Shown piece by piece: positions 58,420-64,000 of a stretch of DNA of 64,000 bases (positions are counted from its first letter, which is position 1; every line of letters begins with the position of its first letter). A program made the position numbers and the translations under genes. Source of the stretch: Actinoplanes sandaracinus (lineage in GTDB: Bacteria > Actinomycetota > Actinomycetes > Mycobacteriales > Micromonosporaceae); NCBI RefSeq assembly GCF_030009775.1, contig NZ_JASCTH010000039.1, positions 22,756-86,755 of the forward strand, read 5' to 3'. The notes under the pieces were generated by a model. That model saw only the letters and a program-made list of their open reading frames with translations, was not told the DNA's origin and searched no databases.

Positions 58420-58821
58420 ATGACCGGACGTATCACCCTGACCGGCCTGCGTGCCCGGGGCAATCACGGCGTCTACGACTTCGAACGCGAACAGGGCCAG
58501 GACTTCGTCGTCGACGTGACGCTCGACCTCGACCTGGGCCCGGCCGCCCGCAGCGACGACGTCACCGACACCGTCCACTACGGCGAACTGGCCACCGCTC
58601 TGGTCGAGGTGCTCACCGGTGAGCCGGTCAACCTGCTGGAGCGGCTCGCCGACCGGCTCCTCGACGTCTGCCTCGCCGATCCCCGGGTCGGGTCCGCCGA
58701 GGTGACCGTGCACAAGCCGCAGGCGCCGATCCCACACGAGTTCGCCGACGTGGCCGTCACTCTGCGCCGTGCCCGGGCCGAGCACGACGGGGGAGAGCAC
58801 GACGGGGGAGAGACGGTATGA
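58420..58821 (+). CDS. folB: Dihydroneopterin aldolase
   Basis: The product has 133 residues. It cleaves dihydroneopterin to 6-hydroxymethyl-dihydropterin. ITLTGLRARGNHGVYDFEREQGQDFVVDVTLDLDL has the catalytic and substrate Glu in the HGVYDFERE motif, and DTVHYGELATALVEVL and VTVHKPQAPIP (catalytic Lys) follow. The tail repeats EHDGG twice. The 97-bp gap after folP has no gene. Its stop overlaps folK (ATGA). Confidence 0.95.
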   Translation: MTGRITLTGLRARGNHGVYDFEREQGQDFVVDVTLDLDLGPAARSDDVTDTVHYGELATALVEVLTGEPVNLLERLADRLLDVCLADPRVGSAEVTVHKPQAPIPHEFADVAVTLRRARAEHDGGEHDGGETV

Positions 58822-59348
58822 CCCGGGCCGTCCTCTCCCTCGGCAGCAACCTCGGCGACCGCCTGGCCCACCTGCGGGCCGCCGTCGAACTGCTCCGCGC
58901 GGACGCGATCGTCGAGGTCTCCGGGGTGTACGAGACACCGCCGTGGGGCGACACCGAGCAGCCGTCGTACCTCAATGCCGTGGTGATCGTGGAAGATGGT
59001 GCGGCGACCGCGCGGGATTGGCTGACCCGCGCCCGGGCTTGTGAAGCGGCCGGGGGCCGCGTCCGGGACCCGGAGCGCCGCTTCGGCCCGCGCACCCTCG
59101 ATGTGGACGTCATCGCCGTCTGGGCCGACGGCGGTGAGCCGGTCGTCGACGACGACCCCGAGCTGACCCTGCCGCATCCGCGCGCCCACCTGCGCGCCTT
59201 CGTGCTGCTGCCGTGGCACGACGTGCGGCCGGACGCCGAACTTCCCGGACACGGACCGGTCGGCGCCCTGCTGGACACGCCCGGGGTGGCGGCCGACCTC
59301 GCCGGGGTCACGCCTCGTCCGGAGTGGTCGTTAGAGTCGATGGAGTGA
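58818..59348 (+). CDS. folK: 6-hydroxymethyl-7,8-dihydropterin pyrophosphokinase
   Basis: The product has 176 residues. It activates the pterin for FolP. VLSLGSNLGDRLAHLRAA, then VYETPPWGDTEQPSYLNAVV and RRFGPRTLDVDVIAV (metal-binding DxD), are the HPPK signature motifs. LPHPRAHLRAFVLLP also fits. The stop overlaps the next start as GTGA. Confidence 0.96.
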   Translation: MTRAVLSLGSNLGDRLAHLRAAVELLRADAIVEVSGVYETPPWGDTEQPSYLNAVVIVEDGAATARDWLTRARACEAAGGRVRDPERRFGPRTLDVDVIAVWADGGEPVVDDDPELTLPHPRAHLRAFVLLPWHDVRPDAELPGHGPVGALLDTPGVAADLAGVTPRPEWSLESME

Positions 59349-59875
59349 GCGTCAACCCAGACGGTGGATCCCCGCGCCGGCCCGACCCCTCGCTGCGGCC
59401 GACGAGCATGTCGACCCTGATCGTGGCCGCACTGGCCGCTGCCGCCGTCGGCTGGCTGCTGATCTCCTCGAACGACCTCTTCTACCGGATCTCTCCGCTG
59501 CCGTGGACCGGCGCGGGAGTGCTGGCCGTGCTCACGATCGCCGAGGCCTACCTCGCGCAGAACACCAGCGCCCGGATCCAGCGCAAACCCGGCGCGCTGC
59601 CGGTCCAGCCGCTGGCCGTCGCCCGGTTCGCCGCCCTGGCGAAGGCCTCCTCGCTGGTCGGCGCGCTGTCTGCGGGGTTCTCGGCGGGGCTGCTCATCTG
59701 GCTGCTGCTGGAACCGACCGACGAGGCGGGCTCCAGCGTGCCGGTCGCCGCGACGACCCTGGTCGCCGCGATCGCCCTGATCTCCGCCGCGCTGTGGCTG
59801 GAGCGGTCGTGCCGGGTGCCCGACCGCCCCGAGCGGGAAGGCGACGATTCGGACCGGCCGACCGGCCGTCATTGA
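59345..59875 (+). CDS. DUF3180 membrane protein
   Basis: The product has 176 residues with four hydrophobic segments (LIVAALAAAAVGWLLI, WTGAGVLAVLTIAEAYL, SLVGALSAGFSAGLLIWLLL, ATTLVAAIALISAALWL). The family is found next to folK in actinobacteria (Rv3605c in M. tuberculosis) and has no known function. GTG start overlaps the folK stop. Confidence 0.9.
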   Translation: MSVNPDGGSPRRPDPSLRPTSMSTLIVAALAAAAVGWLLISSNDLFYRISPLPWTGAGVLAVLTIAEAYLAQNTSARIQRKPGALPVQPLAVARFAALAKASSLVGALSAGFSAGLLIWLLLEPTDEAGSSVPVAATTLVAAIALISAALWLERSCRVPDRPEREGDDSDRPTGRH

Positions 59876-59893
59876 CGATCCCGTCGTTCGCCA

Positions 59894-59915
59894 TTCGTTG
59901 ACGATCGTCAACGAA
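59894..59915. promoter_or_regulatory. Perfect 22-bp palindrome upstream of membrane protein gene
   Basis: The half-site TTCGTTGACGA is followed directly by its reverse complement. It lies 19 bases after the DUF3180 stop and 113 bases before the next gene. It contains a TTGACG word usable as a -35 box. A dimeric repressor operator (TetR or LacI type) is more likely than a terminator because there is no loop. No regulator gene is adjacent. Confidence 0.5.
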
Positions 59916-60028
59916 ATTCGCCGTCTGAACTGAGACAGTCTCGTATCCGTATGGTTTACGGCGGGCGGCCATGAGCCGGAGTAGCGTGCGCCTCGGACCG
60001 CTCGTGGAGGCGTAAGGAGGCGCGGACC

Positions 60029-61264
60029 ATGGCGTACGACGAGACCACCTTCCGCCGGCCCGGTGACGAGAAGACCGACACCGACCCGGCCGCCTACCGG
60101 CGCCGAGTTCAGTACGACGACACCGCCGGCACCACGCTCGACCAGTCCCTGCGCGCCCCGGTGGCCGCCACCGGCGCTGGTCCGGCGGTGGAGGAGGACG
60201 GGCGCGACCGGCTCGGCATCCACCTCGGCTGGGAGGTCATGCTGCTGGTCGCCGCGGCGGTCATCGGTTTCCTCCTGCAGCGTGAGGACTCCGGCGCCCT
60301 CCAGCGCCCGGCCCTCGACGCCCTGCTCGTCACCGGCGCCGCGATCGGCCTCCTCACCCTCGGCGCCGGACTGACCCTGCGCGCCGGTGTGCCGAACCTG
60401 GCGCTCGGCCCGATCGCCCTGGCCGCGGCCCTGCAGTTCGCCGAGAACGGCGACAAGGGCCTGGCCCAGGCCGTGGTCCCGGCACTGATCATCGCCGCCG
60501 CGGGCGGGCTCGCGGTCGGCCTGCTGGTGACCGTGCTGCACGTTCCCGGCTGGGCCGCGACCCTGGCCGCCGCCCTCGGCGTCATCGTCTTCGTCCAGTT
60601 GCGTCCCGGGCCGGTCGACGTGCAAGGCGACTGGGACCCGACGGGCCAGGCGTTCGTGCTGTTCGGCGCCTTCGCGGGACTGGCCGTGCTGGGCGGGGCG
60701 ATCGGCGCGATCGGCCCGGTGCGGCGCTTCGTCGGCCGCATGCGTTCGCCCGGCGACCCGGCCCAGCGGCGCGGTGTCGCCGCCGCGGTCCCCGTCATGC
60801 TCTCCCTGGTCCTGTCGTCGTTGTTCGCGACCGTCGCCGGGGTGCTGATCGCCGCCCAGGCGGACGGCCCGATCGCGCCGGAGACCGGCCTCGAGTGGAC
60901 CGGCATCGCCATCGGCCTGGCCCTGCTCGCCGGCACCAGCGCGTACGGGCGGCGCGGCGGCATCTTCGGCACCCTGTTCGCCGTGACCGCGCTGACCCTG
61001 TTCCTGCGGTACCAGGACCTCCGCGACCTCGACATCGCCCTGTTCGCGATCGCCGCGAGCCTGTTCGTCGCCGGCCTGGTCGTGACCCGCGTCGTCGAGG
61101 CGGTGGGTAGCCCCTACACGGCCCAGCCCGGCGAGGAGTGGAACGCCGCACCGTCCGGCGGCGCGACCTGGTCGCCGACCCTGCCGGAGACCTGGAACAC
61201 CCCCGCCACCCCGGCGCCGCGCAGCGACCGTTGGGACGAGGGTCCGTGGGGCGCAACCCGCTGA
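60029..61264 (+). CDS. Polytopic membrane protein resembling RbsC-type permeases
   Basis: The product has 411 residues. A charged N-terminal part of about 65 residues is followed by eight to ten hydrophobic segments. LTLGAGLTLRAGVPNLALGPIALAAALQFA resembles the conserved core of BPD_transp_2 permeases (sugar or branched-chain amino-acid ABC transporters). No ATPase or binding-protein gene is nearby. The C-terminus is a Trp/Pro-rich tail (TWSPTLPETWNTP). AAGGAGG lies 7 bases before ATG 60029. Substrate and function are unknown. Confidence 0.75.
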   Translation: MAYDETTFRRPGDEKTDTDPAAYRRRVQYDDTAGTTLDQSLRAPVAATGAGPAVEEDGRDRLGIHLGWEVMLLVAAAVIGFLLQREDSGALQRPALDALLVTGAAIGLLTLGAGLTLRAGVPNLALGPIALAAALQFAENGDKGLAQAVVPALIIAAAGGLAVGLLVTVLHVPGWAATLAAALGVIVFVQLRPGPVDVQGDWDPTGQAFVLFGAFAGLAVLGGAIGAIGPVRRFVGRMRSPGDPAQRRGVAAAVPVMLSLVLSSLFATVAGVLIAAQADGPIAPETGLEWTGIAIGLALLAGTSAYGRRGGIFGTLFAVTALTLFLRYQDLRDLDIALFAIAASLFVAGLVVTRVVEAVGSPYTAQPGEEWNAAPSGGATWSPTLPETWNTPATPAPRSDRWDEGPWGATR

Positions 61265-61267
61265 ACG

Positions 61268-61273
61268 TATGAT
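61268..61273 (+). promoter_or_regulatory. -10 box of small gene
   Basis: TATGAT, 7 bases before ATG 61281. The upstream in-frame ATG at 61269 lies inside this box, so 61281 is the start. Confidence 0.6.
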
Positions 61274-61280
61274 TTCGTTC

Positions 61281-61562
61281 ATGACCTCGCCCAGCTTCGC
61301 CGAACTGGACGCCCTGCCCACCGAGACGCTGCGGGAGCAGGCCTTCGCCAAGGCACGGTCCCAGCACGACGTCCGCTTCTTCTGGTCGGTGCTGCGGCAC
61401 CTGCCCGACGCCGGCGACGCCGCCTCCCTGGACGGCGCGCCCCACTCGATCGGCCCGACCGTGGACGAGGCGGTCGCCCTGTGGCGTGAATTCGAGGGCC
61501 ACGACCTCGGCGCTCAGGAACCACTGCTGCGGGCCGCCTTCATCGACTACCTGAGCAGGTAA
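61281..61562 (+). CDS. Small uncharacterised protein
   Basis: The product has 93 residues, acidic and mostly helical (ELDALPTETLREQAFAKARSQHDVRFFWSVLRHLP, then VDEAVALWREFEGHDLGAQEPLLRAAFIDYLS). No signal peptide or membrane segment. I do not recognise the family. The leaderless start is well supported by TATGAT. It follows the permease-like gene by 16 bases but has its own promoter. Confidence 0.75.
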   Translation: MTSPSFAELDALPTETLREQAFAKARSQHDVRFFWSVLRHLPDAGDAASLDGAPHSIGPTVDEAVALWREFEGHDLGAQEPLLRAAFIDYLSR

Positions 61563-61586
61563 CGACGCTCGTCGTTTGAAACGGAG

Positions 61587-61610
61587 GCCCCGCAGGGAAC
61601 CTGGCGGGGC
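61587..61610 (+). promoter_or_regulatory. Hairpin between Shine-Dalgarno and ATG
   Basis: GCCCCGC (61587-61593) pairs with GCGGGGC (61604-61610), with a further AGG/CCT pair inside. GGAGG (61583-61587) lies just before it and ATG 61611 just after. The hairpin may bring the two together or block initiation. Confidence 0.4.
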
Positions 61611-62102
61611 ATGGCTCTCGGTAACCGTTACAAGACCGCACCGGGCGCGGGCACGCTCGCCGCGCTGATACTCGTCCTGGTCTTCGGCAGTCCGTGGTAC
61701 TCGGACTGGGTCCAGGCGAACACGAATCCCGACACGGCCGGAGGCTGGTGGCTGCGGCTGCTGGCCTGGCCGCGCTGGAGCTTCGACACCGACGACTCGC
61801 TACGCGACGTGGTCGTCGGCGACCTCAAGGCGATCCTGCTGGTCGTCCTGACCCTGATCTTCCTCTATCTCCTGCCCGGCTCGCAGCTGGCCCGGGCCCG
61901 CGGCACGATCAGCCAGTTCCTCGCCGGCTGGGGCGCCTACATCTTCGCCGGTGCGTTCGCGGCGCTCCTGGCCACCCTCTTCCTGACCAACCCGTCGCTG
62001 CTGGGCGCCTTCAACGCGGCCGGCTCCGGCGCCGGGTACGGCTTCTTCGCGGGCTGGATCGTCGGCCTGGCTTCCCTCGGCGGCCGGCGCGGCACCCGCT
62101 GA
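61611..62102 (+). CDS. Small membrane protein, four hydrophobic segments
   Basis: The product has 163 residues. Segments are GTLAALILVLVFGSPWYSDW, AILLVVLTLIFLYLLPG, WGAYIFAGAFAALLATLFL and GYGFFAGWIVGLASLGG. A Trp-rich outer loop (GGWWLRLLAWPRWSFDTDD) lies after the first. No family is recognised. It is followed by a strong hairpin. Confidence 0.7.
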   Translation: MALGNRYKTAPGAGTLAALILVLVFGSPWYSDWVQANTNPDTAGGWWLRLLAWPRWSFDTDDSLRDVVVGDLKAILLVVLTLIFLYLLPGSQLARARGTISQFLAGWGAYIFAGAFAALLATLFLTNPSLLGAFNAAGSGAGYGFFAGWIVGLASLGGRRGTR

Positions 62103-62108
62103 CAACCC

Positions 62109-62137
62109 TCGGGCGGCCGTCTTACGCGGCCGCCCGA
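62109..62137. terminator. Hairpin terminator
   Basis: Perfect 11-bp inverted repeat (62109-62119 with 62127-62137), loop of 7, six bases after the stop at 62102, followed by AAAA but no T tract on the plus strand. Confidence 0.75.
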
Positions 62138-62206
62138 AAATACTCCCGGATTCCGGCCGAACGTGCCGTCCCACGCTCGGCGGTTTTATCGCGGGCGTGC
62201 TCTCGG

Positions 62207-62212
62207 TAACAT
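62207..62212 (+). promoter_or_regulatory. -10 box of low-complexity membrane protein gene
   Basis: TAACAT, 8 bases before ATG 62221. Confidence 0.45.
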
Positions 62213-62220
62213 CTGCGCCC

Positions 62221-63879
62221 ATGCCAGATCGGGAACCCCAAGCGGGACACAGCGCGCGACTGCTCCGTGGCCTCGTCTGGGCAGGCGTGGTCCTCGCCCC
62301 GATCGCGGCCGCTGTCGTGTTGATCGGCGGAAACTCCAACACGGTCCGCTTCGCGGTGCTGCTGATCGCGGTGAGCGTGGTGCTCATCGGCGCGTCGGTG
62401 CTGATCCGCAGCGATCCGGTGCTGCTGCGGATGGACGTGGAGGACCGGGTCGCCGAGGAGGTCGAATCGCTGCGCCGGCAACTGCGGGCCGAGTTCACGA
62501 GCGCCGCACCTGCCGCCGCACCTGCCGCCGCACCTGCCGCCGCACCTGCCGGCGCACCGGCGGCCGCGCCCGAGATCGAGGCACGGCCACCGCTGCCGCC
62601 GCGTGTGCCGGGCGGACGGGCCCAGGTCGGCGCCCCCGTGGGTGTGCCGCCGGAGCCGGCGCAGGCTCCAGCCTATGGCGGTGGGTTCCCACCCGAGGCT
62701 GAGTACGCCCCCCAGCCCGCCTTCGCGCCCCAGCAGGAGTTCGTGGACCGGCCCCCGTTCGCGAACCGGCCACAGTTCGTGCACCAGCCCGATTTCGTGC
62801 CTCAGCCGGACTTCGTGGCCCAGCCCGATTTCGTGGCCCCGCCCGACTTCGTGCCTCAGCCGGACTTCGCCGACCGCCCGCAGTTCGTGCACCAGCCGGT
62901 GGCCCCCGCGGTCTACGGCGGGCAGGCGGACTTCGACGGCGGCTACGCCGAGGCCGAGCAAGGGTACGGCTACGACGAGGCCGGCTACGAGGAGCACGGC
63001 TACGACGAGTCCGGTTACGGATACGACGATCAGACGGCCGGATACCAGGACGACAACGGGTATCAGGACGAGAGCTACCAGGACGAGAGCTACCAGCAGG
63101 AGGTCCCGGTCCGGGCCAACGGTGGCCGCGCCTCGGTGCCCGGCATCATCCAGCCGGTCTCCCCGGCCCAGTCCCAGGGGCTGCCGCCTCAAGGGATGCA
63201 GTCTCCAGGGATGCCGGCCCAGGGCAGCGTGCCCGCCGGCCGCGCGACCGCCGCGGTCCCGGCCCCCGGAGCCGTCCCCGCGGTGCGCGCTTCCGCAGCC
63301 GCGGCCGTTCCGATGGGCGCCGCCGTCCCGATGATGGCCGCCGCCGTTCCGATGGCTGCCGCTGCCGTCCCGATGATGGCCGCCGCCGTTCCGATGGCCG
63401 CCGCCGTTCCGGTGGGGCACGCGGGTGCTCCGATGACACCGCAGGGAGTCCTGCCCCCGTCCCGCCCCCGCGCCGCGGCGTCCGTCCCCGGCGCCATGCC
63501 GCCCCCGCCCGGCCAGAACGGCATGATCGCCGCCCCAGGGCCCAACGGCATGATCGCCCGCCCCGGGCCCAACGGCATGATGGCGCCGCCTCCCCCGCCC
63601 CGCGCCGCCGTCCGTCCCGGCCCCCAGTACGGCCGTCCCGACAACCCGGACGGCGATTTCGGCGCCGCGAACGGCTACGCCGGAGCCGACGACTACACCG
63701 GGCCGAACGACTACAACGGGTCGAACGACTACAACGGGCCGGACGAATACAACGAGCCCACCGAAGGCTCCGCCGACTACAAGGCCCGCCGGCACCGCCC
63801 GTCCGCGAACGACACCAACGTCGGCACGCTCGCCGACTTCGCCAACTACCCCGGTTACAGCGCGCAGGAGAACTGGTAG
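62221..63879 (+). CDS. Membrane protein with long low-complexity repetitive tail
   Basis: The product has 552 residues. Two membrane segments (GLVWAGVVLAPIAAAVVLIGG and FAVLLIAVSVVLIGASVLI) are followed by a short coiled coil (VEDRVAEEVESLRRQLRAEF). About 440 residues of low-complexity sequence follow in successive blocks: PAAAPAAAP, DFVPQPDFVAQPDFV, GYDEAGYEEHGYDESGYG, AAAVPMMAAAVPMAA, PGPNGMIARPGPNGMM and DYNGSNDYNGPDEYN. The last 40 residues (KARRHRPSANDTNVGTLADF, then ANYPGYSAQENW) are less repetitive and may be a binding motif. The tail is probably cytoplasmic. Function unknown; such proteins can act as scaffolds. Confidence 0.75.
   Translation: MPDREPQAGHSARLLRGLVWAGVVLAPIAAAVVLIGGNSNTVRFAVLLIAVSVVLIGASVLIRSDPVLLRMDVEDRVAEEVESLRRQLRAEFTSAAPAAAPAAAPAAAPAGAPAAAPEIEARPPLPPRVPGGRAQVGAPVGVPPEPAQAPAYGGGFPPEAEYAPQPAFAPQQEFVDRPPFANRPQFVHQPDFVPQPDFVAQPDFVAPPDFVPQPDFADRPQFVHQPVAPAVYGGQADFDGGYAEAEQGYGYDEAGYEEHGYDESGYGYDDQTAGYQDDNGYQDESYQDESYQQEVPVRANGGRASVPGIIQPVSPAQSQGLPPQGMQSPGMPAQGSVPAGRATAAVPAPGAVPAVRASAAAAVPMGAAVPMMAAAVPMAAAAVPMMAAAVPMAAAVPVGHAGAPMTPQGVLPPSRPRAAASVPGAMPPPPGQNGMIAAPGPNGMIARPGPNGMMAPPPPPRAAVRPGPQYGRPDNPDGDFGAANGYAGADDYTGPNDYNGSNDYNGPDEYNEPTEGSADYKARRHRPSANDTNVGTLADFANYPGYSAQENW
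63308..63414 (+). repeat. Repeats encoding VPM(M/A)AAA
   Basis: Imperfect units of GCCGTTCCGATGGCC and GCCGTCCCGATGATG alternate over about 107 bases, in frame within the low-complexity gene. Another 12-bp repeat (GCCGCACCTGCC) lies at 62502-62550 in the same gene. Confidence 0.8.
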
Positions 63880-63884
63880 ACGGC

Positions 63885-64000
63885 CTACTTGTCGATGTCC
63901 CCGACGACGAAGAACATCGAGCCGAGGATCGCGATCAGATCAGGGACCAGGCAGCCCGGGATCAGGGTGGCCAGCGCCTGCACATTGGCATAGGACGCGG
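63885..64000 (-). CDS. nuoD: NuoD-like subunit, C-terminal end (cut by window edge)
   Basis: Only the last 38 codons are in the window. They read ASYANVQALATLIPGCLVPD, then LIAILGSMFFVVGDIDK and stop. The N-x-QAL, VxDLIAILGS and GD(I/V)D(K/R) ending match the C-terminus of the 49-kDa subunit of complex I (NuoD/NdhH). It converges on the low-complexity gene with five bases between stops. The assignment rests on this short end only. Confidence 0.6.
   Translation of the reverse strand, partial: ASYANVQALATLIPGCLVPDLIAILGSMFFVVGDIDK

Overview
This is high-GC actinobacterial DNA. The gene content and order point to a Micromonosporaceae member, probably Actinoplanes or a close relative; that is an inference from gene order, not from a search. 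Two stretches follow the gene order of Mycobacterium tuberculosis closely. The first (about 1-24 kb) matches the Rv3683-Rv3671c neighbourhood: metallophosphoesterase, PonA2-type penicillin-binding protein, WhiB4/WblA, two ArsA-like ATPases, DUF4177, RidA, metallo-beta-lactamase fold hydrolase, Crp, Nth, TlpA-like lipoprotein, NUDIX and MarP. The second (about 32-60 kb) matches ppa-dacB-DUF2342-tilS-hpt-ftsH-folE-folP-folB-folK-DUF3180. No rRNA, CRISPR array, insertion sequence, phage or integrase is visible. One tRNA gene, tRNA-Pro(CGG), is present.

Layout. 0-1 kb: a poly-C tract at the window edge, a small secreted protein and the tRNA. 1-24 kb: cell-wall synthesis (class A PBP), redox regulation (WhiB-like), ArsA-like ATPases, a cyclase-AAA-TPR signalling protein, a Ser/Thr kinase, a biotin-dependent acyl-CoA carboxylase pair, Crp, DNA repair, and a periplasmic acid-stress/redox block ending in MarP. 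24.6-31.8 kb: a compact type VII secretion locus with mycP, eccC and eccD but without eccB, eccE or esx genes. 31.9-42.4 kb: ppa, a DacB with a very large disordered N-terminal region, a zinc protease, tilS, hpt, ftsH and folE; folE seems to start at CTG.

From 42.4 to 57.2 kb the ftsH-folE-folP-folB-folK order is interrupted by about 15 kb of secretion-related genes. The left half has a single-canonical-site FtsK/SpoIIIE ATPase with two small partners, and divergently a YbaB-like protein, a WXG100-like protein, a toxin and a likely immunity protein. The toxin has a CpnT-like N-terminal region, and its C-terminus matches the active-site pattern of CD38-type ADP-ribosyl cyclases/NAD glycohydrolases. 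The right half is a minus-strand operon resembling a type IV secretion envelope complex: pilin-like, small membrane protein, VirB4-like ATPase, VirB6-like, VirB8/TcpC-like and a transglycosylase/M23 hydrolase. It has no relaxase, coupling protein or VirB11.

57.4-64 kb: folP-folB-folK-DUF3180, then membrane and low-complexity proteins, and the C-terminal end of a NuoD-like gene at the right edge.

A recurrent regulatory feature is a TANNNT box 6-8 bases before an ATG or GTG, the arrangement expected for leaderless mRNAs. It decides several start codons. In one place (1890-1899) two such boxes overlap on opposite strands. Many convergent gene pairs are separated by GC-rich hairpins without a U tract.
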